Positions 9,851 to 21,058 of a stretch of DNA of 64,000 bases are shown here, in pieces (the first letter of the stretch is position 1; each line of letters starts with the position of its first letter). Source of the stretch: Xenopus tropicalis (taxonomy: Eukaryota > Chordata > Amphibia > Anura > Pipidae). Under the pieces are notes generated by a model. That model worked only from the letters and a program-made list of their open reading frames with translations, was not told the DNA's origin and did no database searches. Position numbers and translations under genes: made by a program. The stretch covers positions 194,708,372 to 194,772,371 of the forward strand of contig NC_030677.2 in the NCBI RefSeq assembly GCF_000004195.4, in the 5' to 3' direction.

Positions 9851-10800
9851 CAGGTATGGGATCCGTTATCCGGAAATCCATTATCCAGAAAGCTCCAAAT
9901 TACACAAAGCCTGTCTCTAGTCATGAGCGATTTTTTTCGCCAGGCATGGATACACAGCAAATTTCCGCATTTCATCATTGGCGAATTGTTTCACAAAACT
10001 TCAGTGAAAATTCGCAGCAGAAAAATTAGTCACGCATCAAAAAAAGTCGTGGTCAAATCAAAATAGGCGCAGTCACAGCAAAATTGGGTGCAGTCGCGTC
10101 AAAGATGGGCGCGGGTGACAAAAAAAAATCTTGCACCAAATGCGTTTCTTGAATTTTTTGCCATTTCGCAAACTTTCTTGCAATTTCACAAATTTTATGG
10201 CGAAGCAAAACAGGACAGATTTGCTCATCACTAACTGTCTCCCATAGACTCTATTTAAATCAAATACTTTGGATTTTTAAAATTGATTTGTATTTGATCC
10301 CAACTAAGATATAATTAATCCTTATTGGATGCAAAACAATCCTATTGGGTTTATTTCATGGTTAAATGATTCCCTTTTCTCTGTAATAATAAAACAGTAC
10401 CTGTACTTGATCCCAACTAAGATATAATTACCCCTTATTGGGGGCAGAACAGCCCTATTGGGTTTATTTAATGGTTAAATGATTCCCTTTTCTCTGTAAT
10501 AATAAAACAGTACCTGTACTTGATCCCAACTAAGATATAATTACCCCTTATTGGGGGCAGAACAGCCCTATTGGGTTTATTTCATGGTTAAATGATTCCC
10601 TTTTCTCTGTAATAATAAAACAGTACCTGTATTTGATCCCAACTAAGATATAATTAATCCTTATTGGATGCAAAACAATCCTATTGGGTTTAAATAATGT
10701 TGTATTAATTTTTAGTAGTTTTAAGGTATGAATTACCAAAAGACCCCTTATCCGGAATACCCTTGGTCCCAAGCATTCTGGATTATGGATCCTTTACCTG
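9851..10800 (+). mobile_element. Tandem-repeat MITE (copy 2, inner, plus strand), complete
   Basis: Starts CAGGTATGGGATCCGTTATC and ends GGATCCTTTACCTG, flanked by TA on both sides (9849-9850 and 10801-10802). The array spans about 10285-10690, with landmark spacing of 113 bp (10397, 10510, 10623). The first and last units have the variant AATCCTTATTGGATGC where inner units have ACCCCTTATTGGGGGC. It is interrupted by a hAT element at 9918-10233. Confidence 0.88.
9918..10233 (+). mobile_element. hAT MITE with TAGTGATGAGCG-type termini
   Basis: Termini TAGTCATGAGCGA and TTGCTCATCACTA. Flanking octamers CCTGTCTC (9910-9917) and ACTGTCTC (10234-10241) differ at one position. Removing it restores the host motif CTGTCTCCCATAGAC. 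Relatives: 20193, 28049, 43571, 46686, 62544. Confidence 0.88.
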
Positions 10801-11027
10801 TACTGTATTATTAGTACAGAAAAAAAAGAAATCATTTTTTAAAAAGGGAATTATTTGATTAAAATAGAGTCTATGGTAGATGGCCTTCCCTTAATTCAGA
10901 GCTTTCTAGATAATTGGTTTTCCGATAAGGGATCTCATACCCGTACCTGCTATACCCGCCATTATTTCTACCTTCAACTTCTGCACTGTGGGCACCCCTA
11001 TTTAAACTGTCTATCTACTTTGCTGTA

Positions 11028-11173
11028 CAGGTATGGGATCCATTATTCGGAAACCCATTATCCAGAAAGTTATGAATAACAAATTATGGAAAACCCCTTA
11101 TCTGGAAAGCCCCAGGTCCCAAGCATTCTGGATAACAGGTCCCATGCATTCTGGATAACAGATCCCATACCTA
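11028..11173 (+). mobile_element. Short tandem-repeat-family MITE without array
   Basis: TA followed by CAGGTATGGGATCCATTATT at the left and GATCCCATACCT at the right. Only the terminal regions are present; the 113-bp array is missing, so this is an internally deleted copy. Confidence 0.8.
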
Positions 11174-11175
11174 TA

Positions 11176-12276
11176 TATGCCTCGCTATGCCGTCAAACAA
11201 TGGGGCTCCAAATCTCTGCCATGACTAAGGGCTTACTGTGTCTTTATCCATATCTGAAGTTAATGCTGTAATTATACAAATATAGAATTAATAGACCTAC
11301 TATAAAACCAAAATGTAGACCTAAATTTAATAAACTCTCTTTTCAAGGCAACATTATTTTTTTCCAAAATAAAAGTGACTTAGATAGCTTAATTTGTATT
11401 ACAGCCCACAGAAAGGAAAAAAAATAAATTCACTATAGGGATAGCAGAGCTGCACGTCTTATCTAACGTCCCAGGTTATATATGCAGGGAAGATTGCCTC
11501 CTAGAGAGCCCAATGTATTGAAAAGGACAGCTTTGAAAGGCCCCTTATGCAAGCGAGGGGGAAAACGACTTGAGCCCTTCATGTTACAATTACTCACAGG
11601 TGCGGTTTACTGGGCTTGTACGATTCCAGAAGGGGATTAACATAAAGCCGTAAGCCAGCCTTACAATTCTTCAGGGAAGTTTTATAATAAGCAGTGAAGT
11701 AATACAGTCTGTTTGTAGTTATTGGGTTGTTGTGCTTTTTTGTTTAGTAGGTCAACACGCTGTCGTCTTATTAATTTTTGTCTGGGCCTATCACGCAAAG
11801 GCAGTTGCTTCACAGAAGGTTTCAATCATGGCAGTAAAAGCAGCTGAAAAGAACATCCTGGTCGGTACTAGGAGGCCTTTTTTAACTCATTTACAGCTTT
11901 CTTTTCTAGCACAAAACTCTTCATAGCAAATCCAAACCCTACACGGGGCCCGTCACAGTGACTGAATGAACATATGGGATTGCCAGCGATAGGCTGCTAA
12001 ATGGAAAGGCAAACTAACAAAACCATACGAAGAAAGAGTTCAAAGCAATGCAAAATTTGTGGCTAAAACCTGCCTTTTGCTCTTTATGAATTCCAGGAAA
12101 TACAGACAATGAAATGAAACTGTAGGGCATAGAGTTTTTTGTTTTTTTTTCAAATATCCTGTGAGAGAAAAGTACATAGGACAAAGTCATCTTTTGGGGG
12201 TTCTATAAGAGTGAGTGCCAAGGATGTGGGGTACCGAAGGTACAGGAAAACAAGATGACAGTGGAAACTCTCAATG
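11176..12276. other. Unique sequence
   Basis: AT-rich, no recognised repeat or gene. Confidence 0.45.
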
Positions 12277-12757
12277 GGGGTTATGACTTAAAAGGCACTA
12301 AGTTTGCCCAGAAGCAGTAACCCATAGTTTCTAATCAGTAGGTAGAATTTAATGGTTACCTTGTTGAAAAGCAGACATTTTATTGGTTGCTATAGACCAG
12401 TGATCCCCAACCAGTGGCTCAGGGGCAACATGTTGCTCCCCAACCCCTTGGATGTTGCTCTCAGTGCCCCCAAACCAGGGAGTTATTTTTGAATTCATGA
12501 CTTGGGGGCAAGTTTTGGTTGAAAAAAAACAAGATTTCCTACCAAATAAAGCCCCTGTAAGCTGATAGGGTGCATAGAGGCCCCTAATAGCCAATCTTAG
12601 CCCTTATTTGGCTCCTCCATGAACTTTTATGGTGCTTGTGTTGCTCCCCAAGTCTTTTTACATTTGACTGTGGCTCATGAGTAAGAAAGGTTGGGGACCC
12701 CCACTATAGGTTATTGCTAATGGGCCTTTTATTACATATGGGGGTTAAGCTATTACC
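12277..12757 (+). mobile_element. MITE with GTAACCCATAG arms, split by hAT
   Basis: The element has the inverted motifs GCAGTAACCCATAG (about 12316) and GGTTATTGCTAATGGG (about 12710), with TTTGCCCAGAAGCAGTAACC and CCTTTTATTACATATGGGGG at the flanks. The uninterrupted arrangement is seen at 27884-28020. A hAT element occupies 12398-12703. Confidence 0.72.
12398..12703 (+). mobile_element. hAT MITE with CAGTGATCCCCAACC termini
   Basis: Starts CAGTGATCCCCAACC and ends GGTTGGGGACCCCCA. Flanking octamers CTATAGAC and CTATAGGT agree at 6 of 8 positions. Conserved inner text includes GGCAACATGTTGCTCCCCAA. Length 306 bp, matching the 307-308 bp of its relatives at 25613, 27375, 39349 and 47084. Confidence 0.88.
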
Positions 12758-13239
12758 CAACCTACAGTCCTTCCATTGATATTTGAGTACATCTTCCAGC
12801 AACAGCCAACAGCCCAAGGCTACTATAGGTAAGGCTATTTTATATCATTATAGAGGTCTATTTTGTTCAGGGAACCACTACTACTAAAGACCACCATCCA
12901 CAAGGATGTCACAATTATCTAATCTTACAGCCTGTAGCAGAGTATGGCTTCATCTTAACCCTGAAAATAATTCTAAAATATTCTAAAGTGCTATATTGCA
13001 GCATGGCACAAACAATTACCAAAACATCCTAAGGACTATACTAGAAAGTCAGCTTGTTGGTTTTGTTAAAAAAAAATTATATTTTAAGGACGATTGCTGA
13101 ACCTTTGGTGCAGCTGTACCTGGATAATAGCTTATAGGTAACCATAAGCTGGGTTGGTGAACCCATCAAGATTTGCTCTGCCATACATTTGAAGAGATAA
13201 ATGAATATAGTAAACTAGACATCTATGCCTCAGTAAGTG
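12758..13239. other. Unique sequence
   Basis: No feature recognised. Confidence 0.4.
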
Positions 13240-13720
13240 TTAGTGAGGAAGCTCCATGGCAAGTGTGTGAATTGGGTAGAGTGTCACGGCTAAGGAGGAA
13301 GTGTTGCTGGAAGAACTCGTAGAGGAAGGACCTCTCCTACACCTCCCACTAAAGAGCACAGCCGCTGGAGGTGAAACAGGACTGGGACCAAGTGGAGGAG
13401 TGGCAGGAGTGCCGAACCAGGCGTCAAAGTAGAGTCGAGAGGCAATCGGATTGTCAGGCAGGCAAGAAATCGGTACAGGCAGCAAGATACGGAGTCGAGG
13501 GTCAGGCCGGTTCAAAAGAACAAGTTTTCAGCAGAATAATAGTGCTTGGCGTTTTTCACAAGGAAAATGATCACTTCGCAGTGATCCTAGGCCTCTGGAA
13601 TCTTTTTAAGCGCAAGGCGCATGCACGTGCATCAGGACGCACGCTGGTGTCAGAACGCGCCCCCTTGCGGCCAGGCGGGCGGTCACGCTGTCGGCGGACA
13701 GGTACCTTACATAGAGATAG
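13240..13720. repeat. GC-rich, CpG-bearing block, probable dispersed repeat
   Basis: Base composition changes sharply here, with CpG-rich text and words such as GGCAGGCAAGAAATCGG and AGTCGAGGGTCAGGCCGG. A block of similar wording but lower CpG content occurs at about 51170-51540. The 132-residue open frame across it has no recognisable domain. I suspect a piece of a dispersed retroelement, but see no termini. Confidence 0.4.
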
Positions 13721-15361
13721 TAGGAATCGAGGGTGCTTCTATAATGTGGTGGACGTGCCTTGTGTCTAATGAAAGGATGAATGATTGATTCCTTTATTAA
13801 CAAAAGAAAGGATGGGGTTTATTGACTCGGCTCCCTCTTTTGTGATAGGGTAGACATGCTTCCAGAGCCTTCGCAGTTGATGCCCAAGAGAATTTAGGTA
13901 ATGGACCTCATGATAGAGAGGGAATAGCTAGTGTAAGGGCTTGTCCCTAAGATGAGGTGCTCAAGGCAGGCAGGCAGAGAGTTGAGCAGCCCTGCCCTCC
14001 AACAAGGAGGTCCAGTGAAGTCATAGTCCCCACTGGGAGCCCAGTATAGGGCTGTGGATTATTAGGGGTATGAATATGAATTTTTGGGGTTTTGCTGAAA
14101 CTTAAAGAATAAAAGAAAATATCTATTTGGATATGCTGTGGAACAGCTATTTTCTTGGATACAAAACAGCTACTTTGTGCTGAAATAACCCTTTTAATGG
14201 AGAAGAAACAAACAGTACCTCTCATCAGGTTCCCTGAGAAAGGATCAAAACAGAACTGTTGTTACTGTCTGCTATGTTACAAGGTACATTGGCATAGTAA
14301 ATTCTTTCTACCAGCCAACTACATTAGCAAAGCCAGCAGCAAATTAACCCTTTGCACTCCCTCATGAGGAAAAACCATTGACTTATGGGTAATCCGACCA
14401 GCAACTGGAAATCCGATATAACCAGGACGTAATGAGCATTATATTGGCATTGACACTAACGTAGTCATCCTAGAAAGTGCTGGTTAGATACAATGCTGGG
14501 TTTCAACATCTCCATGACACAATTGCTTTGTTTGTGTTTCTGAAGACAGAATACTGCATTGCAGATAATATAATAAAGTCTCATTACTGGTTATTTGCTG
14601 AAGAGAACCATTCCAAACCTCCTAACCATAACCTTTTAATGTTTGTATATTATCAAATTAAGGCCGCCTAATAATATTGACATTTCAGTGCCATGTAAAC
14701 TGTAATCCTCCAGCAAAAAAAGAGCTCTGGGTTTCTTAAACCGACTTTATTGCCAAGTGGATTTCTAAAAACACTCAGAAATATCCCTTCTGGTAAATTG
14801 GCCTTCGTCCCCAAGTATATGAAAAGAATGAATTATCTAGCGAGGGTCTTCAGAGAAAATAATAAAGGGTTGAAGAACGACGAATTGCATAATGTCCTTT
14901 TCTTAATTGCCTTAATGCTCTGTTTATTGCCTTAGTTAAATATAATGATTTTTGTTATAGAAACCGAAATGTGTACTTTGCTTTGAAAATGCAGAGTATA
15001 AATATTTAACGGCGTCAACTGCTTGCATATGATTGGAAAAAATGAGAGAACGACTTAATAATAAAAATAGCGAGAGGCAGCCTGTCAATATGTGCAAAAG
15101 TTCATTAGTTTAACTGCGTTTGAACATTTGTTTTCATTGTGATATTAAATTACAAAATAATTGGCTGTAGCATGCTAGGCTTAATTAAAAGCATAAAGCG
15201 ATTGTTTTTCCTTTAATTGAAGAGCTAATATGGATTGGCTACTGTAGGGAGGAAATTACAATATTGGGAAACAGTTGCATCAAGGGAGTTTAACCGTATC
15301 AGTGCCACTGCTTGTTTGATATTGCCGTGCTGGGTGTTGGTACCTGGCCCATAGAAGATGG
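13721..15361. other. Unique AT-rich sequence
   Basis: About 1.6 kb without a recognised repeat. Short open frames at 14155-14367, 14477-14671 and 14750-14935 have no recognisable protein similarity. Confidence 0.45.
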
Positions 15362-15363
15362 TA

Positions 15364-16444
15364 CAGGTATGGGACCTGTTATCCAGAATGCCATGGGTTT
15401 TCCTGGGGTTTTCCAGATAAGGGGTCTTTACATAGTTTGGGTCTCCCTTTCTTAAGTCTACTAAAAAATCATTTAAACGTTTGAACATGAAGGCATTGTT
15501 TTGCCTTCAATAAGGATTAATTATCTCTTAGTTGGGATCAAGTACAGGTACTGTTTTATTATTACAGAGAAAAGGGAATCATTTAACCATGAAATAAACC
15601 CAATAGGGCTGTTCTGCCTCCAATAAGGGGTAATTATATCTTAGTTGGGATCAAGTACAGGTACTGTTTTATTATTACAGGAAAAAGGGAATCATTTAAC
15701 CATTAAATAAACCCAATAGGACTGTTCTGCCCCCAATAAGGGGTAATTATATCTTAGTTGGGATCAAGTACAGGTACTGTTTTATTATTAGAGAAAAGGG
15801 AATCATTTAACCATGAAATAAACCCAATAGGGCTGTTCTGCCCCCAATAAGGGGTAATTATATCTTAGTTGGGATCAAGTACAGGTACTGTTTTATTATT
15901 ACAGAGAAAAGAGAATCATTTAAACATGAAATAAACCCAATAGGGCTGTTCTGCCCCAATAAGGGGTAATTATATCTTAGTTGGGATCAAGTACAGGTAC
16001 TGTTTTATTATTAGAGAAAAGGGAATCATTTAACCATTAAATAAACCCAACAGGGCTGTTCTTCACCCAATAAGGGGTAATTATATCTTAGTTGGGATCA
16101 AGTACAGGTACTGTTTTATTATTAGAGAAAAGGGAATCATTTAACCATGAAATAAACCCAATAGGGCTGTTCTGCCCCAATAAGGGGTAATTATATCTTA
16201 GTTGGGATCAAGTACAGGTACTGTTTTATTATTACAGAGAAAAGGGAATCATTTAACCATGAAATAAACCCAATAGGGCTGTTCTGCCCCCAATAAGGGG
16301 TAATTATATCTTAGTTGGGATCAAGTACAGGTACTGTTTTATTATTACAGAGAAAAGGGAATCATTTAACCATTAAATAAACCCAATAGGACTGTTCTGC
16401 TCCCAATAAGGGGTAATTATATCTAAGTTGGGATCAAGTACAGG
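15364..16444 (-). mobile_element. Tandem-repeat MITE (copy 3), minus strand, largest array
   Basis: Begins after TA with CAGGTATGGGACCTGTTATC. The array landmark GTACAGGTACTG recurs at 15542, 15655, 15768, 15879, 15991, 16102, 16212, 16325 and 16438, with steps of 110-113 bp. The far terminus of this copy is absent: at the TA of the last landmark a plus-strand copy begins (16447). Confidence 0.9.
15542..16444 (-). repeat. Tandem array, 110-113-bp unit, about nine copies
   Basis: Same unit as at 1314-1999, read on the other strand. Length differences come from the C run in CTGCCCCCAATAAG and from loss of ACAG in the ATTATTACAGAG segment. Confidence 0.95.
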
Positions 16445-16446
16445 TA

Positions 16447-16508
16447 CAGGTATGGGATCCCTTATCCGGAAACCCGTTATCCAGAAAGCTCCGAATTACA
16501 GAATGCCC
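16447..16508 (+). mobile_element. 5' end fragment of a tandem-repeat MITE
   Basis: CAGGTATGGGATCCCTTATC followed by GGAAACCCGTTATCCAG is the plus-strand left terminus of the same family. It starts at a TA in the preceding minus-strand copy and breaks off after about 60 bp. Confidence 0.8.
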
Positions 16509-17370
16509 GTCTCAGAACAAAACTACTGCTATTTGATTATATGTCTCTACAAAGTGTATTTTGTTTTAATAAAACCTTCATTTTTGGATGATAATCTTCC
16601 TTTGTTCTTTTTCACAAGAAAAAGAAGTATTAATATTGAGGCTCCTAGAGATAGTGATGCCCTGCTTCCAACAACAACCACTTCCTTTCTACCCTATGAT
16701 GGGCCTTGGTAATAAGCCGTCATTGTTAATACAAATGTGCCCTTGTGCTGTTTAGATGCACACTCATTTCAATTCTTTCAAACTTTTTTGTTACTTAGTT
16801 TATGGCCACTGAGTTATCTGAGCCCATTTCCTATTGTACAGATAATTAGGATGGAGGAACTTACGCCATCCCATATCTGGAGCCTCGTAGGAGAGATATG
16901 CTATGATGAAAGCTGGTGGCAAATGACAGTCATTTAAGTTTAAAAGGGCCGCGCTCATTGAATCATTATAAGAGAGACTGATAGCAGCAATTATATGCCT
17001 TGCACACAAAGATGCAGTTAGCAGGGATAAAAAGATAAGCATTGGTAGAAGGAAGTGTATCATTCACAATTGAACAATTCCAGCTTGTTCCACGGACAAT
17101 GTTAGCAGAACGGAAGGATCTGGCAGGACTATAATGGCAATTAATAAGAAAGCAACATGGATAATTCCTTACATATTAAGGCACATTTTCATATTTTATA
17201 TTTCATATTTACCATATGTTATGTTGTAGATGGATCTGTTAACTCTGTTCTGGAAAATGTTAATTGTCTGGTTGGAATTTGATCTATTATGTTTTATATT
17301 TCCTCAATGCTCATACCTTCCAATGGTCCTTATCTTCACAGGACAGTCCTAAATGATGTTCTGCACCTTG
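16509..17370. other. Unique sequence
   Basis: No feature recognised. Confidence 0.45.
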
Positions 17371-17791
17371 TTAAAGGGACAGTAACACCAAAAAATGAAA
17401 GTGTATAAAAGTAACTAAAATATAATGTGCTGCTGCCCTGCACTGGTAAAAGTTGTGTGTTTACTTCAGAAACTCTACTATAATTTATATAAATAAGCTG
17501 CTGTGTAGCCATGGAGGCAGCCATTTAAAGGAGAAAAGGCACAGGCACATAGCAGATAACAGATAAAACACTATTGTATTCTACAGGGCTTATCTGTTAT
17601 CTGCTATGTAACCTGTGCCTTTTCTCCTTTTTTCCAGCTTGAATGGCTGCCCCCATGGCTACACAGCAGCTTTTTATATAAATTATAGTAGTGTTACTGT
17701 AGCAAACACACCAGTTTTACCAGTGCAGGGCAACAGTGCATTATATTTTTATTACTTTAAAGCTCTTTCATTAGTGTTACTGTTCCTTTAA
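17371..17791. mobile_element. T2-type MITE, long fold-back form
   Basis: Ends TTAAAGGGACAGTAACACC and AGTGTTACTGTTCCTTTAA. The whole 421 bp folds on itself: 17527-17565 pairs almost perfectly with 17591-17630 (core AGCAGATAACAGATA with TATCTGTTATCTGCT), and outer parts such as GGCTACACAGCAGC mirror GCTGCTGTGTAGCC. A sister copy is at 55349-55752. Confidence 0.93.
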
Positions 17792-19124
17792 GGCTTACAG
17801 GGAAGTGTGTGTGGTTTGGTTTTGGGTTAATTTCAAGCAATAAATCGGCAAGTACAACCAGCTAATTGGTTGCTATGGGTTAGCGGGCGCTGACAGACAT
17901 ACCTTGATACAAAAAACAACATACACATTCACGTAGGTATGGAAACATATATGCTGGAAATTATTTTCTTACAAATATACATTGGTTCTAATTTTTTTTA
18001 CAAACAGACCCTGGAGGGACATGATGAGCAGATGAATTGGTGTGGGAGTCAAGAGGCAACAGTTCTGGGGTACTGCCAATCTCTGTTTAAAGCCGTGTTT
18101 ACAAACTTGCGCAGCAAATTACAAAGCCAACTGAATGTTTGTAGCTGTTACCTGGTGTCTACCCAAACGACACACAACAATTGCACTAGAGCTAACAAAG
18201 CCTCCCTAAACCTGACTTACACTTTGCACACCACTGCGGCATGTATCTGAAGCCACTGCTGGAAATATTTGATTCATCCTGTACAGGTTCTGGTTCTCCA
18301 TCTTAATTTTAGCTGCTTGTGGAACAAATGGAGTTGTAACTCAGCAAAGGCTGGAGAGCCATAGGTTCTGGTTTCTTACGCTGAGCAAGGTTCTGGCATC
18401 TTGAAGAGGGAGGTGAACTGAGTTTTGATTCATTAAGATGACCTCTTTGTTTCTCAACAGCAGCCCAGAGCATGGTGATTATACACACTGAAAGTGAAGT
18501 GCAAAAGATGGCTTAAAAGATGGTCAACTGCTGTGGACAGCTTTGAAGACCTGGATCATTACTTTTATAGGGGCACCACATTCCTTGCAGAAGACAACGC
18601 ACCAGAAAATACCTGCCTATAGAATATAATAGGAATTGCCATATCCAGTTGACTTCAACTGGTTATGATACAGAGATTCTAATGCTACACTATAGGATTG
18701 TATTTCGTGGTGCCTCAGTACCCGCTGAGAGAGTACTTTTATCCACAGGTGACTAAGTGCTCTGTGTGCTATTTCTGTAAGGGATATATAGCCAACATTC
18801 CACACTGATAAAGCAATGTAAACAAACTTACTTCGATTTTGTGGAACACTATTCAAAGTTCAAAGCTCAAATGTGACTGTGATAAAAAAGACTCATCTAA
18901 ATAGGAGTTTGGCTGCTCAACAGTTTGGGGTCTCCTTCTTTCGTTTCTTTCATCTTATTAATGCACCAAATGTTTTTAAAGGGTGACAGAACTGGACAGC
19001 AGGCAGGCAGTTAAGAACTTTATTCTTAAGTTGTTGTAATATTTGCCCCCCCTACGCAGTGTGTTACAGAGTTGTTGTACCCCACTCTATATTTACTTCT
19101 GATATACCCAACCTCTCTGGGATC
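17792..19124. other. Unique sequence
   Basis: A motif TTGGTTGCTATGGGTTAG at about 17867 resembles a fragment of the MITE at 27884. Otherwise no feature recognised. Confidence 0.4.
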
Positions 19125-19378
19125 TGCTATTTTTCAGCATTACTCCACTTTTCCAGTCCTTCGTTGCCCCTGCCCTAATCTTTTGGAAACAAGTTTCAGG
19201 CATCAAATTCAAAATGAGTATACATGTATCTTTTTAGAAAAACAATAACATTTTTTTGATAGGTTGACTTTGTACTATTTGAAATTTAATATAGGCTTTA
19301 AATGATTTGCAAATCATCCCATTCTTTTTTTATTTACATTTCACGCAGTGTCTTAACTTTTTTGGAAACAGGGTCATA
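19125..19378 (+). mobile_element. Tc1-like transposon remnant
   Basis: Text such as GTTTCAGGCATCAAATTCAA, ATTTGCAAATCATCCCATTC and ACTTTTTTGGAAACAGGGTC matches the end of a Tc1-like transposon widespread in fishes and amphibians. The transposase interior is deleted here, leaving the end region. Identification rests on recognising the consensus wording, not on an alignment. Confidence 0.6.
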
Positions 19379-20192
19379 GAAAACAATCTATATGTGTGTA
19401 AAGTTGATGTTGATGGTTGTTGGTAAACCAACAGCACCCAGAACCCAGAAGGAAAGGTCAATAGACTCCCCGACGCTCAAACAGTCCAGCCATTTAGTCT
19501 ACAAGTCAGATAGATGTACCGGTATTATGGCCATCCGTGTGTGTGGTCATATTGTACATGCTATCAGCTAATGGGACAAAGAATTTAATTAGATCCACTC
19601 ACGTGTGATGGTCAGCTGATGCTCAGCCCTCTAATAATCTTTTGTAATCACTGCCTAAATCATTTGTCATTTTGTAATAATTAAGTCTTCTCCAACAAGA
19701 TGAGGCTATATTCAGTCAAGAATACTAACCCATGTACTTCATCTCTTACAGTTAATTAGACCGTAGCCCTTTTATTAACATGTGGACAACATATGGTTGA
19801 CTTCAGTAGTAGTGCACACATAATGTAAAAAATAAAACAACTACTTCTATATACAAAAGGCCTACTTGTTTGGAAGTATATTTAGCTATTTGGCATCATA
19901 TGAATCTTTGCCTGTAAAACAAAAAAGTGATTTTTATATATAATACAATTGCACCAAATGTACCATGGTGATGTCTATAAGACTGTGAGACTGTACCTAC
20001 TATGAATGGATACAGGTAACTATTCTTATAGAAAAAGCAGTGATAGAGAACTCTACTGCAAGCTGTTGCCTGTATTGCTGATCATTTCAGTTTGAGTCAC
20101 TAAAACAGTTGTTTTCAATAACATCTGTTGGCTGTAGGTAGGTAGCCGGCTTGAGTATAACAGCAGCATCTATAGACAACTTGACCCCCATA
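19379..20192. other. Unique sequence
   Basis: No feature recognised. Confidence 0.45.
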
Positions 20193-20450
20193 TAGTGATG
20201 AGCGAATCTGTACCATTACACTTCGGCGGAAAAATGTGCAAAACTGTGAAAAGATTCGCGAAACAGTGTAAAATTCACGAAACGCGAAAATGATGAGTTG
20301 TGTCCGTAAAAAAATTGTTGTGTGCGTCAATTTTATTTGCCGCCCAACAAATCTTTTTTTGACGTGCACAACGTTTTTTTTGTCATTCTCTGAATTTTTG
20401 CGCCACTTTTCCAAAACAATCTGCCGATGGTGACACGTGGCGAATTTATA
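20193..20450 (+). mobile_element. hAT MITE (TAGTGATGAGCG family), right end missing
   Basis: Begins TAGTGATGAGCGAATCTG and carries the CpG-rich interior typical of the family (TTCGCGAAAC, TTGACGTGCAC). The expected right terminus CATCACTA is not present, so the end coordinate is approximate. Confidence 0.75.
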
Positions 20451-20835
20451 CCTGCCAAAACATTCCACTTATCACTACCACCATGCAATTCTCCATCAAT
20501 TCTACTGAAACCACCTACTTATATTTTTTATTGTAACAACAGATTGAAAAGAGACCATGGGCAAGTCAGAAGCAGGACACATGCATCAGAATATACATCT
20601 GCAAGTCATCAATATCCGCTAGCAAAGTATTCACTCTAACTGTCCCAAATAATTTGTCCATTTTCTTCAATGCAGTCTTCTACTGGTGTCTCTCCAGTTA
20701 GTGTTGCTGATTTCTGTGTCATCATAAATGGTATATAATATGTCCCATGTACTCTTACAGCAGGGGACATCAGCAGGACATAAAAAGAGTAAAGGTTCCG
20801 TGTATTCTTTAGGTACCACGTACCATTGTTTAGCC
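20451..20835. other. Unique sequence
   Basis: No feature recognised. Confidence 0.4.
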
Positions 20836-21058
20836 CAGTGATCCCCAACCTGTGGCTTGTGAACAACATGTTGCTCCCCAACCCCTTGGATGTTGCTCCC
20901 AGTGGCCTCAAAGCAGGTGCTTATTTTTGATTTCTGGTAAGGAGACAAGTTTTGGTTGCATAAAAACCAGGTGTACTGACAAACAGAACCTTCTCTAGGC
21001 TGCCAGTCCATGTAGCAGCTTCCAAATAGCCAATAAAAGCCCTTATTTGGCACCCCAG
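20836..21058 (+). mobile_element. hAT MITE (CAGTGATCCCCAACC family), 3'-truncated
   Basis: Starts CAGTGATCCCCAACCTGTGG and follows the family through TTATTTGGCACCCC, then breaks off about 85 bp short of the expected right terminus. Confidence 0.8.

Larger units (their letters stand above)
9682..10949 (-). mobile_element. Tandem-repeat MITE (copy 2, outer, minus strand), split
   Basis: The outer copy reads 9682-9848 and then 10803-10949. Its first part has the terminus CAGGTATGGGACC and stops in an array unit (TTAGTTGGGATCAAGG). The second part picks up with CTGTATTATTAGTACAG and ends GGATCTCATACCCGTACCTG. A complete copy in the opposite orientation sits between the two parts. Confidence 0.85.

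Noticed and set aside
13371..13769. 132-codon plus-strand frame as a gene
   Set aside because: Falls in a GC-rich block that looks like a dispersed repeat, with no recognisable protein motif.
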